From assembly GCA_945622055.1 (NCBI GenBank), contig CALZBV010000003.1, forward strand, positions 1 to 30,392: 30,392 nt of DNA. Direction: 5' to 3'. The notes beneath the pieces are model-generated. The model was given only the letters and a program-made list of their open reading frames with translations, was not told where the DNA came from and made no database searches. Made by a program: the position numbers and the translations under genes. The stretch comes from an uncultured Clostridia bacterium (GTDB taxonomy: Bacteria > Bacillota > Clostridia > Lachnospirales > Lachnospiraceae). Of the stretch, positions 16,691 through 24,776 are shown piece after piece. Numbering within the stretch: position 1 is the stretch's first letter; every line of letters begins with the position of its first letter.

Positions 16691-17389
16691 ATGAAAAAGA
16701 GAATTCTTTCGTTTATTATTCCGGGGGTTGTAATACTCTTTGGAGGGCTTGCACTGTGGCAGCAGTACGGAGGGGAAAAGACAGAGACATTTAAGATCAG
16801 TAAGCAGAACCCTGAGCAGGGGGAACAGACAGTTCCTTCCGACGAAAAGAATGAAAAGAGGGAAGATGTGTCCGGTAGTTCGGAAGCTACGCAGGCACAA
16901 GACACTGTTCCACAGCAGGAAAAATTGGTGACAGTGCATGTGTGCGGTGCTGTAGTACAAGAGGGCGTGTACAGTCTTTTAGAGGGCAGTCGTCTGGCAG
17001 ATGCAGTTGAGCTGGCGGGTGGATTTTCACCGGAGGCAGACCGCGTGTATCACAATCTTGCAAAGAAGCTGGTGGACGGACAACGTATTTATGTCCCCAC
17101 AAAAGAGGAAACGAAAGAAGAAAGCCCGCTTTGGCGTAACGAAGCGGAAGGTACGGAGTTTAACGGAGGGACGCAAATACCGGAAAAAATCCCAAAGAAG
17201 CTGAATCTGAATACGGCAGGGAAGGACGAGCTTATGACACTTCCGGGGATTGGAGAAACGAAGGCAGAGCAGATTCTAAAATACCGGAATAAAGTAGGAG
17301 CGTTTCAGAGCGTAGAGGAACTAACAAATGTATCCGGAATCGGACCAGGCCTGCTGGAGCAGGTAAAGGAGCTGATTTCGGTAGAATAA
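16691..17389 (+). CDS. comEA: ComEA family DNA-binding competence protein
   Basis: ComEA is the membrane-tethered receptor that binds double-stranded DNA outside the cell and passes it to the ComEC channel. Residues 7-24 form a membrane anchor, 30-75 a polar low-complexity linker, 80-137 a SLBB domain (VTVHVCGAVVQEGVY), and 171-232 a helix-hairpin-helix DNA-binding domain. That last domain contains the typical LNLNTAGKDELMTLPGIG and a second hairpin VSGIGPG. It has 232 residues, usual for Gram-positive ComEA. GAAAGGAG precedes the start. It is the first gene of a five-gene operon ending in comEC. All domains are intact, so DNA uptake may be functional if pilus genes exist elsewhere. Confidence 0.93.
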   Translation: MKKRILSFIIPGVVILFGGLALWQQYGGEKTETFKISKQNPEQGEQTVPSDEKNEKREDVSGSSEATQAQDTVPQQEKLVTVHVCGAVVQEGVYSLLEGSRLADAVELAGGFSPEADRVYHNLAKKLVDGQRIYVPTKEETKEESPLWRNEAEGTEFNGGTQIPEKIPKKLNLNTAGKDELMTLPGIGETKAEQILKYRNKVGAFQSVEELTNVSGIGPGLLEQVKELISVE

Positions 17390-17402
17390 GAGGGTGGAGC
17401 AG

Positions 17403-18089
17403 ATGGAAAAGAAGGTTTTGGTTGTTGATGACGAAAAGCTGATTGTAAAGGGAATCCGGTTCAGCTTAGAGCAGGAGGGGATGACGGTGGACTGCGCCTA
17501 TGACGGTGAAGAGGCTCTTGCAGCAATCCGTCAGAATCAGTATGATGTCATTTTACTTGACGTGATGCTTCCAAAGCTTTCCGGATTTGAAGTATGCAGC
17601 CGTGTACGTGAGTTTTCTGATGTTCCGATTATAATGCTTACGGCCAAAAGCGAGGATATTGATAAAATCATGGGCCTTGAATATGGTGCAGATGACTATA
17701 TTACAAAACCGTTCAATATTTTGGAGGTTAAAGCACGCCTAAAAGCGATTCTTCGTCGAAGTGGGAAAAAGGAAAAGGATGCAGACTCCTTAGAACTGGT
17801 TTCCGGCGAAATTCGTCTGGAACGTTCCGGAAGAAGAGTATTCTTAGGTGAAACGGAAGTAAATCTTACGGCAAAGGAATTTGATTTACTGGAGCTTTTG
17901 ATGACCAATGAAAATAAAGTATACAGTCGTGAGAATCTGCTTAATATTGTCTGGGGATATGAATATCCGGGGGATGTCCGTACGGTGGATGTTCATGTCA
18001 GACGGTTGAGAGAAAAAATTGAGCGCAATCCGAGTGAACCGGTTTATATTCAGACAAAATGGGGTGTTGGTTATTTTTTCAAAGCATAA
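17403..18089 (+). CDS. OmpR/PhoB-type response regulator
   Basis: This is a two-component transcription factor controlled by the kinase encoded next. The receiver domain (1-120) has the acidic pair Asp9/Asp10, phospho-acceptor Asp53 in VILLDVMLP, Thr80 and Lys102 in ITKPF. The winged-helix domain (about 130-228) ends with the typical VDVHVRRLREKIE and GVGYFF. It has 228 residues. ATG 17403 has AGAGGG 8 nt upstream; GTG 17394 lacks a ribosome site. It starts 13 nt after comEA and its stop is one base from the kinase ATG. The targets are not visible, but its place within a competence operon suggests control of DNA uptake or envelope genes. Confidence 0.93.
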   Translation: MEKKVLVVDDEKLIVKGIRFSLEQEGMTVDCAYDGEEALAAIRQNQYDVILLDVMLPKLSGFEVCSRVREFSDVPIIMLTAKSEDIDKIMGLEYGADDYITKPFNILEVKARLKAILRRSGKKEKDADSLELVSGEIRLERSGRRVFLGETEVNLTAKEFDLLELLMTNENKVYSRENLLNIVWGYEYPGDVRTVDVHVRRLREKIERNPSEPVYIQTKWGVGYFFKA

Positions 18090-18090
18090 A

Positions 18091-19527
18091 ATGAATTTTA
18101 AAGCAATGCGCAGTATGCGTGTGTGTCTGATTTTTACGCTTCTTTTGTTTGGAATGCTTCCGGTGTATGTATTGATGAATCTGCTGGTTCTTCAGCACCG
18201 CCAATACGAATACGAGACGCGAATTCAGCAGGTGCGTGAGATAGGCAGGAATCTGACCGGTAAAATCGAACAAAACGGATATCTGGAGAATCCTTCACAG
18301 GCAGAGCTTTCGGCAGAGCTTTCCGCAATGGCAGAGGCGTTTGACGGACGTATTTTTTTAATTAACAGGGATCTCGTAATGGTGAAGGATACTGCAGGCA
18401 GGGAAGAAGGAAGAACATTGATTTCCGGTGAGGCGATTCGTGCCCTTGGCGGTACGGAGTATGCCGGCTATGAAAAGGCTTCGGAAACCGTGAAGGTGAT
18501 TCTGCCGCTGCATTTGTCCGGAGAGGATAAGGAGACGCAGGTGATTGGAGCGCTGTTTTTTTATTCCGGCACGGAAACGCTTGCGACAGAGCATAGAAGG
18601 CTTGGAGAAAATGCAGCTCTTTTGCTGGTTGGTTCCTTTGTGATGATTCTGACGGTGACACTTGTGGTATCGCGGATGCTGACGCGGTCACTGAGAACGC
18701 TTTCGGCAAGAATTGACAGCATTACGGAAAGTAATGACGGGCGAAGTCTTTTGGAGGGCAGAAGCTTTTATGAAGTGGAGCAGATTGCAGAAGCCTTTGA
18801 GCGAATGATGCAGCGTATGGCGGCAACGGAAAAATCCAGACAGGAGTTTGTTTCCAATGTGTCCCATGAGCTGAAAACACCACTTACTGCAATCAAGGTC
18901 CTTTCGGATTCGCTGGTGCTGGAACCAGATGTGCCGATTGAGATGTATCAGGAGTTTATTGCGGACATTAATTCGGAGATTGATCGTGAAGCGAAGATTG
19001 TCAATGATTTGCTTTCCCTCGTTAAGCTTGATAAGACCGAGGGTGAAATGAACCTCGGTGAAGTTAACATTAATAAGCTTCTGGAAACGATTTTAAGACG
19101 CCTAAAGCCTCTTGCGTTAAAGCGTGGAATTGAGATGACACTGGAGAGCTATCGTACGGTAGTGGCACAGGTAGATGAGGTCAAGCTTTCCCTTGTGTTT
19201 ACGAACCTGATTGAAAATGCAATCAAATATAACCGCGACGGCGGCAGGGTAATGGTGTCCTTAAACTCGGACCACCGCTATTTTTACGTGCGGGTGGAGG
19301 ATACCGGAATCGGTATTCCGGAAGAAGAGCAGGGGATGATTTTCGAGCGCTTTTATCGTGTTGACAAGGCACGTTCCAGAGAGAATGGCGGAAGCGGTCT
19401 TGGTTTGTCTATTACGAAAAGTGCAGTACAGATGCATCGTGGTGCGGTAAAGGTGCAGAGCGTTCCGGGCGTAGGGTCCATTTTCACGGTGCGTATTCCG
19501 CTTAGCTTTGCACTGGTTGTTCAGTAG
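18091..19527 (+). CDS. Membrane sensor histidine kinase (HAMP, HisKA, HATPase)
   Basis: This kinase probably phosphorylates the response regulator encoded before it. Membrane helices lie at about residues 10-33 and 174-194, with an extracellular sensor of about 140 residues between them. HAMP follows (195-250), then HisKA with His259 in VSHELKTPLTA, and the ATPase with N-box NLIENAIKY (372-380), G1 DTGIGIP (404-410) and G2 GGSGLGLS (433-440). It has 478 residues and resembles PhoR/WalK-type kinases, but no PAS domain was seen. There is no ribosome site before ATG 18091; the regulator stop ends one base before it, so translation is probably coupled. The ligand is unknown. Confidence 0.93.
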   Translation: MNFKAMRSMRVCLIFTLLLFGMLPVYVLMNLLVLQHRQYEYETRIQQVREIGRNLTGKIEQNGYLENPSQAELSAELSAMAEAFDGRIFLINRDLVMVKDTAGREEGRTLISGEAIRALGGTEYAGYEKASETVKVILPLHLSGEDKETQVIGALFFYSGTETLATEHRRLGENAALLLVGSFVMILTVTLVVSRMLTRSLRTLSARIDSITESNDGRSLLEGRSFYEVEQIAEAFERMMQRMAATEKSRQEFVSNVSHELKTPLTAIKVLSDSLVLEPDVPIEMYQEFIADINSEIDREAKIVNDLLSLVKLDKTEGEMNLGEVNINKLLETILRRLKPLALKRGIEMTLESYRTVVAQVDEVKLSLVFTNLIENAIKYNRDGGRVMVSLNSDHRYFYVRVEDTGIGIPEEEQGMIFERFYRVDKARSRENGGSGLGLSITKSAVQMHRGAVKVQSVPGVGSIFTVRIPLSFALVVQ

Positions 19528-19537
19528 GGAGGCAGTC

Positions 19538-20455
19538 ATGAAACGGAATTGGTTTTTTATTGTACTGCTTTTTGGCATATTCATCGGCTGCAAAAAGCAG
19601 GAAGCACCGGAAGTAGTTCCTTCCGGGGAGTATTGCGTATATTATTTGCAGCAGAAGGATAACGTGCTGGTTGGAGAGCATTTTTCACCGAAAAGCAGGG
19701 AAGGTGTGGAACTGATAGAGGAGCTTCTGAAGCAGTTGCGTATGCCTTCGGAGGCGGAGCATTTGTCCGCAATGGATGCGTCGGTTCATATGCCGGAGAT
19801 TACAATGCAGTCCAATGGATTGGTTACGTTGTTGTTTGACGGAAGCTATGCCGGGGTGTCCGGTGTAAATGAAGTATTGATGAGAGCTGCAATTGTAAAG
19901 ACGCTTTGTCAGAGTAAGCAGGTGGATACGGTTGAGTTTTATGTTTCGGGACAGCCTCTGATGAATAGCCAGAATACTCCGATTGGTATTATGAAGGCGG
20001 AGGATTTTCTTGAATCCACCGGACCGGATGCGTCCAGTATGCTAAGTGTGCAGACCATTCTGTATTATACGGACCAAAGCGGAAGGGTTTTGCTTGCCAG
20101 CAGTGTGACACTTGCCTACAACAGCAATGAGTCGGAGGAGCTTGCGGTACTTCGTCAGCTGATTGCCGGTCCAACGGAGCAGGGAATGTACCCGGTGCTT
20201 CCGGAGACGGTGGAAATTCATTCGGTAAGTACGAAGGACGGAGTATGTACGGTGGATTTTGACTCGCATTTTCTGGAAAAGACCGGGGAAATCTCGGAGG
20301 AGGTTTTGATTTATTCGGTGGTAAACAGTCTGGTGAATCTTCCGGGTGTGCAGAAGGTTCAGTTTTTGATTGATGGACAGGTGCACAAGCTGTTTCAGAA
20401 AATGGATCTTAGTCTGTGTTATGAACGAAACCTGAATATTGTGGAAAATGAGTAA
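19538..20455 (+). CDS. GerMN-domain lipoprotein
   Basis: This is a surface lipoprotein of 305 residues. A hydrophobic start ends in a lipobox-like IFIGC (Cys about 18). Two GerMN-like domains follow, about 35-150 and 165-300, each with the pattern of a tyrosine-rich strand (YCVYYLQ; QTILYYTDQ), an ELLKQL/VLRQLIAGP helix and a V-x-F-D strand (VTLLFDGSY; CTVDFDSHF). GerMN domains occur in the germination protein GerM and in LpqB, the lipoprotein that works with the MtrB kinase in actinobacteria. Here too the gene follows the kinase directly, so it may modulate that sensor. GGGAGG lies 5 nt before the start; the overlapping upstream ATG was rejected. Confidence 0.87.
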   Translation: MKRNWFFIVLLFGIFIGCKKQEAPEVVPSGEYCVYYLQQKDNVLVGEHFSPKSREGVELIEELLKQLRMPSEAEHLSAMDASVHMPEITMQSNGLVTLLFDGSYAGVSGVNEVLMRAAIVKTLCQSKQVDTVEFYVSGQPLMNSQNTPIGIMKAEDFLESTGPDASSMLSVQTILYYTDQSGRVLLASSVTLAYNSNESEELAVLRQLIAGPTEQGMYPVLPETVEIHSVSTKDGVCTVDFDSHFLEKTGEISEEVLIYSVVNSLVNLPGVQKVQFLIDGQVHKLFQKMDLSLCYERNLNIVENE

Positions 20456-20487
20456 GAAGGAGAATATACATTACGAAAAGATATCTT

Positions 20488-23004
20488 GTGTTAAAGCGCC
20501 CTGCCGTACTGTGTGCGGCAGCGTTTGCGTTAGGAATTGTACTGGAAGAACAGGGAAAAATTATGCTGTTGGCGGTAACGCTTCTTCTGGCGGCCGGAAT
20601 TAGCGGCTTCCTGGGGGAGCTGCTTTTTCGAAGGCAGAGGCTGTCAATTTCGGACAAGCTACTCTTTCTGGCACCGTTTTTTTGCGTGTTGGGATTTGGA
20701 CGGATGGAACTGGTTCGAACTGCTTATGAGGAGAACCAGAGCCGGTATAAACAGTGCTTGTCGGAAGGAAGTGAACTACTGCTTACGGGGCGGGCAACGA
20801 AGCTTTCCTTTACCAGGGACGGATTTTCCTTTGAGCTGAAGCAGGCAAAAGCAGCCTCGTTTGCAGCAGAAGGTACGGTATATCAGAAGGTTGGAACCCT
20901 GATGGTTTATTGTCCCATACCTTCGGACGGTACTGAACCGGTAAAAGACGGACAGAGCGTTTTCCTGTTTGGAAAGGGAAGTGAATTTCTTCCGGCGGAA
21001 AATCCCGGACAGTTTGATGCAAAGCAGTTTTATTTTTCTAAAAATATTACAGGAGCTTTCACAGCTTCCAAAATTGAAATCACAGATTTTTCTTATCATC
21101 GCCTGAATCAGGCATTATTCCAAATCAAAAAACGAATACTACAGAGCTTTTCCGAGTATCTCGGAACAGGAGCGGGAGTGATATCCTCCATGCTTTTGGG
21201 GGAACGTGCGCTTCTTCCGGAGGAGACCAATGATTTATATCGACGGGGTGGAATCTCTCATATTCTGGCTATCTCTGGACTGCATGTCTCCATGTTTGGG
21301 GCAGCAGTTTATACAGCGCTTCGAAGAACGTTTTTCGGTAGAAACGGTGCGATTCCGATTGCAGGGGGATGTGTGCTGCTTTATGGGGAACTGGTAAATG
21401 CCGGAGTTTCAACAAAACGGGCGATGATCATGTTTTTACTGCTGTTGTTGGCAACCGTACTCGGGAGAACCTATGATACCTTGTCGGCGATGTCGGTAAG
21501 CTTACTGGTGTTGTTGTTTCAGAGCCCTGGAGCACTGTTTACGGCATCATTTCAGCTTTCTTTTGCAGCGGCCTACGCGGCATCGGTTTTTGCGGGGGTA
21601 TTAGGGGACGAAAAGGATCGAGATGAGAAAGAGAGGAAAGAAGGAAAAAGCACCTGGAAACGATGGTTGGAAAAAGGAAAGGAAACGGCACAGTTTGGAC
21701 TGGCGATTACGCTCATTACTTTTCCGGTTACGGCAGTTCATTTTTTTGAATTTCCGTTGTACGGCTGTCTGATAAATCCAATTGTTGTACCGCTTATGAA
21801 CGTGCTTTTGTCCTGTGCGATTCTTTCCGGAGGTCTTGGGATGGTTTTTCCTGTGGCAGGTGTGTTTTTTGCGGGAACGGTTCGGGCGATATTATGGCTT
21901 TATGAGCTGCTTTGCCGGATTATATCCATTTTCCCGTTTTCTGTACTTTTGATTGGGAAACCAAAGCTGTGGCAGGTGGGCTTGTATTATCTGCTTTTAT
22001 TTGCCGGAATTGTTTTGTGGAAGCAGAACAGGAGGAAAATACGGTTACGAAACAAAAGAACCGGAGAGCGGGTACCGCCTCGAATCCGGCTCTATCATGC
22101 AGCTTTTGCCGTGTTGCCATTCTGCCTGCTCCCATATTCTGCAAATCCATTTGAGGTTACATTCCTTTCGGTCGGGCAGGGAGAGGCAATTGTGATTGAG
22201 GAAGGCAACGGCGTACATTTTGGAAAAAACGTGTATTTGGTGGATGGTGGAAGTTCTAGTATTTCAGGAGTTGGGGCAAAACGCCTGATTCCGTTTCTGA
22301 AGTCGAAGGGGATTGGGAGAATTGCAGGCGCATTTGTAAGCCATATTGATGAAGACCATATCAATGGGCTTTCAGAGCTTCTGACTCTTATGCCGGATTG
22401 TGGAACATCAGGGCGGAATTCACCGGTTTATGCGGGAACCATTCTTGTTGAAAGGCTGATACTTCCAGCGCTTTTAGAAAAAGAGGAGGGATATTTGCGT
22501 CTTGTTTCTTTGGCAGAACAGAAGGGAGTGGAGCTTGTTTATGTCTCAGCAGGGGACAGGATATCAACCGGAGACGGAACGGGATTTCTTTGTATGTCCC
22601 CGGATAACGGGAAACGCTATGAGGACAGAAACAGTGCATCGATGGTACTGGGGGTGGAGTTTGGGGTACTACGGCTACTTCTTACAGGGGATGCAACAAA
22701 GGAGGTGGAACCACAGATTCTTCGCTATCTGGAAAAGAGTGAATGGAGTGAACAAAGAAAAGTCACTGTCTTAAAAGCCGGGCATCATGGCTCGGATACT
22801 TCGACCTCAGAGGAGCTTTTGTGGGCTTTGAAACCTGAAATTACGGTCATTTCCTGTGGACGAAACAACCGCTACGGACATCCGCATGAAGAAACTATTA
22901 GGAGACTTGAAGCAATCGGTTGTAAGATTTTGCGAACCGATGAGCTGGGAGCAATCATTTTTACCATTTCGCCCCGCGGCGAAGTAAAGCAGGAAAGGTA
23001 TTAG
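20488..23004 (+). CDS. comEC: ComEC/Rec2 DNA internalisation protein
   Basis: ComEC forms the membrane channel that brings one DNA strand into the cell, and its C-terminal domain is thought to degrade the other. The N-terminus has membrane helices and a DUF4131/OB-type part (about 1-200), then the Competence domain with ISGLHVSMFGA (262-272) and several helices. A metallo-beta-lactamase domain (about 560-830) has HIDEDH (619-624), LTGDA (about 732-737) and KAGHHGSD (about 763-770). It has 838 residues, full length. The start is uncertain: GTG 20488 has no ribosome site, while GAAGGAG (20457-20463) is ideally spaced for an in-frame ATT at 20470, adding six residues. It is the last gene of the operon. 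Confidence 0.93.
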   Translation: MLKRPAVLCAAAFALGIVLEEQGKIMLLAVTLLLAAGISGFLGELLFRRQRLSISDKLLFLAPFFCVLGFGRMELVRTAYEENQSRYKQCLSEGSELLLTGRATKLSFTRDGFSFELKQAKAASFAAEGTVYQKVGTLMVYCPIPSDGTEPVKDGQSVFLFGKGSEFLPAENPGQFDAKQFYFSKNITGAFTASKIEITDFSYHRLNQALFQIKKRILQSFSEYLGTGAGVISSMLLGERALLPEETNDLYRRGGISHILAISGLHVSMFGAAVYTALRRTFFGRNGAIPIAGGCVLLYGELVNAGVSTKRAMIMFLLLLLATVLGRTYDTLSAMSVSLLVLLFQSPGALFTASFQLSFAAAYAASVFAGVLGDEKDRDEKERKEGKSTWKRWLEKGKETAQFGLAITLITFPVTAVHFFEFPLYGCLINPIVVPLMNVLLSCAILSGGLGMVFPVAGVFFAGTVRAILWLYELLCRIISIFPFSVLLIGKPKLWQVGLYYLLLFAGIVLWKQNRRKIRLRNKRTGERVPPRIRLYHAAFAVLPFCLLPYSANPFEVTFLSVGQGEAIVIEEGNGVHFGKNVYLVDGGSSSISGVGAKRLIPFLKSKGIGRIAGAFVSHIDEDHINGLSELLTLMPDCGTSGRNSPVYAGTILVERLILPALLEKEEGYLRLVSLAEQKGVELVYVSAGDRISTGDGTGFLCMSPDNGKRYEDRNSASMVLGVEFGVLRLLLTGDATKEVEPQILRYLEKSEWSEQRKVTVLKAGHHGSDTSTSEELLWALKPEITVISCGRNNRYGHPHEETIRRLEAIGCKILRTDELGAIIFTISPRGEVKQERY

Positions 23005-23008
23005 CGTT

Positions 23009-23340
23009 CCCGTGGGCCTGTGAGGAGAAAAGTTGGCGTCAGGCCCACGGGAGACAGCAAAAGGGAAAGGAACCGGAACTTCTGTGGGCCTGTGAGAAGA
23101 AAAGCGAGCGTCAGGCCCACGGGAGACAGCAAAAGGGAAAGGAACCGGAACTTCCGTGGGCCTGTGAGGAGAAAAGCGGGCGTCAGGCCCACGGGAGACA
23201 GCAAAAGGGAAAGGAACCGGAGTTTCCGTGGGCCTGTGAGGAGAAAAGCGGGCGTCAGGCCCACGGGAGACAGCAAAAGGGAAAGGAACCGGAGTTTCCG
23301 TGGGCCTGTGAGGAGAAAAGCGGGCGTCAGGTCCACGGGA
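23009..23340 (+). repeat. Five-unit 72-bp tandem array of hairpin repeats
   Basis: Units start at 23012, 23084, 23156, 23228 and 23300, exactly 72 bp apart; the fifth is cut short. Each holds an inverted repeat, CCGTGGGCCTG then CAGGCCCACGG, around a purine-rich 19-nt loop, and a constant GACAGCAAAAGGGAAAGGAA linker. Units 3 and 4 are identical. The others differ mostly in the loop and the linker end, and the two arm changes (23083 C to T; 23332 C to T) still allow G.U pairing. The first arm begins 4 nt after the comEC stop. There are no T-runs, so these are not simple terminators. Confidence 0.95.
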
Positions 23341-23377
23341 GAAAATTCAAAATAAGAAACCGTGCATAGGGGGAAAA

Positions 23378-24168
23378 ATGAAACTAACATGTAGTGAAGC
23401 AAATGAAATGATTGAGCGTAGCGAACAGGAAATGAGACAGATTGAAATAATTTTAAAGAAGATGCCAAGTGGAGATTTGCGATGTGCAAAGAATGGTAAA
23501 AATTATAAGTGGTTTTGCACAGGAGATGCACACTGTGCATCTTATCTTCCTAAGAGTGAGAGGAGATTGGCGGAGAAATTGGCACTGAAAAAATACTATG
23601 AGAGCAGGTACGAGGAGCTGAGTCATCTGGTGAAAGCACTGAAATATTATGAACATCAGATGAAGAAGGTTGAGGGGAAAGCGGAGGATATGTTGAAACA
23701 TGAGGAGTGGAGGCATTTGCTGGAACCATTTTTTTCTGTTCAAAGAGAAGATTTAAAGATATGGATGGAGGAAGAATATGAGGGGGAGCCGGGTATCCGG
23801 AGCATCTTGTTCATAAGGGAAGTCGGGGAAAATATCTTCGTTCCAAGTCTGAGGTGATTATTGACATGATGCTCTATCGATACGAAATCCCATTTCGGTA
23901 TGAGGAAAAAATAATGCTTGACAATGGAATGTGTATCTATCCCGATTTTACAGTCAGGCACCCGATTACAGGAAAAAGAGTGTATTGGGAACATTTTGGA
24001 TTGATGGATGATCAGGAATACCGGAATAACGCATGCAAGAAAATAAGATTATATTGTGATAATGGAATAATACCTTCTATCGATTTAATTGCAACCTTTG
24101 AGACCGCAGAACATCCTTTGGATGTGGAGAGAGTAGAGGCAATCATTAAAGAATTCTTTTGTAATTAA
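23378..24168 (+). pseudogene. Frameshifted PD-(D/E)XK nuclease-like gene
   Basis: Two overlapping frames together give one protein of about 260 residues. The first (23378-23857) encodes a charged coiled-coil half containing MPSGDLRCAKNGKNYKWF and LPKSERRLAEKLALKKYY. The second frame continues from about 23793 with EHLVHKGSRGKYLRSKSE, IPFRYEEK, YPDFTVRHPITGKRVYWEHF and GIIPSIDLIATFE to 24168. YPDF and WEHF look like the two acidic motifs of a PD-(D/E)XK nuclease fold, as in UvrD-type helicase tails. The frames join if one base was lost in the G-rich stretch 23782-23793 (AGGGGGAGCCGGG). The ribosome site is AGGGGG (23368). I remember undamaged relatives of this family from Lachnospiraceae; their function is unknown. 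A sequencing error is the main alternative. Confidence 0.75.
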
Positions 24169-24225
24169 AATCCTTTTGTGGATTTGGACTGTATGATCTT
24201 CTGTGAAACGGATTGACTTAACAGG

Positions 24226-24466
24226 GATTTACACGATAGCAGCACAGAATTTAATATCATTTTGGAACAGATGCTGATTGCTGTTGCAGAGAATGGCCGG
24301 GGTGTGGTGCGGACTGGTTGAATATAAGGCGGTGCTGGATAAAGAAAACACGGTGTTTACCTTAAAAAATGGGTTAGAGCCGAAGACTTTATAAGAAGAG
24401 GAGAAATGGGGCATCCGGGAGGGGCTATCTCATAGTAGAAAAATAACAGTTATTATGGTAGAATAA
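24226..24466 (+). pseudogene. Scraps of an unidentified gene
   Basis: Protein-like sequence is visible but broken. One frame reads LHDSSTEFNIILEQMLIAVAENG and stops at 24319-24321. A second frame overlapping that stop (from 24317) reads VEYKAVLDKENTVFTLKNGLEPKTL to a stop at 24392-24394, beyond which EEEKWGIREGLSHSRK continues in the same frame. The first part has a faint look of a GHKL-type ATPase helix, but I cannot name it. Together with the neighbours it suggests gene decay. The rest of 24169-24470 shows nothing else. Confidence 0.3.
24436..24464 (+). promoter_or_regulatory. Promoter with a palindrome in its spacer
   Basis: TAGAAA (24436-24441), 17 nt, TAGAAT (24459-24464) with an extended -10 TG. 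The spacer contains the perfect dyad AATAACAGTTATT (24442-24454), placed where a repressor would block RNA polymerase. Confidence 0.45.
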
Positions 24467-24470
24467 AGAT

Positions 24471-24701
24471 GTGGTGAGGATATGCAAGCATTATTGTCAG
24501 GGAGGGCTCTCTTATGAAAAGATGAAGCTGCCTTCCAGATTAGCTATGAAGGCATTTGCTGCCATGACAAGAAGGAAAAAGGATGCAACCGAGCAGGATA
24601 AGAAAATGGGAGAGATGATATCACATTCTTATGACATCTCCGACAAAAAGTATATTATGCCGATTGTCAAATATCTACGGGAGGCCGGGGACTTCATATA
24701 A
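24471..24701 (+). CDS. Short hypothetical ORF, probably with a damaged start
   Basis: The believable protein part is MKLPSRLAMKAFAAMTRR onward to KKYIMPIVKYLREAGDFI, about 59 residues from ATG 24522, not recognised. The open frame extends back to GTG 24471 but has no ribosome site there. A good GGAGGG (24501-24506) is instead spaced for ATG 24514, which in the present sequence reads Met-Lys-Arg-stop. One extra A in the AAAA run at 24517-24520 would give a continuous MKKMKLPSRL start. The gene may therefore carry a one-base deletion, and its C-terminus also looks short. Confidence 0.35.
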   Translation: MVRICKHYCQGGLSYEKMKLPSRLAMKAFAAMTRRKKDATEQDKKMGEMISHSYDISDKKYIMPIVKYLREAGDFI

Positions 24702-24776
24702 GAGTACAATGTATCAGACAAAATGTTTCTTTTCGGTTCGGACGGTTTGAACCCCATTTCATAAAGGAGATAGGCT

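Noticed and set aside
23009..23340. CRISPR array
   Set aside because: The 72-bp unit is repeated whole, with no unique spacers, and there are no cas genes.
23020..23355. Open frame of 24-residue repeats across the hairpin array (and a longer one on the minus strand)
   Set aside because: The frames are open on both strands only because the unit is 72 bp, a multiple of three. The plus-strand start is a GTG without a ribosome site, and the copies differ in ways that keep the hairpin, not the protein.
23778..23800. Programmed -1 frameshift in the nuclease-like gene
   Set aside because: No X-XXY-YYZ slippery heptamer in the correct phase was found, so simple mutation is preferred.
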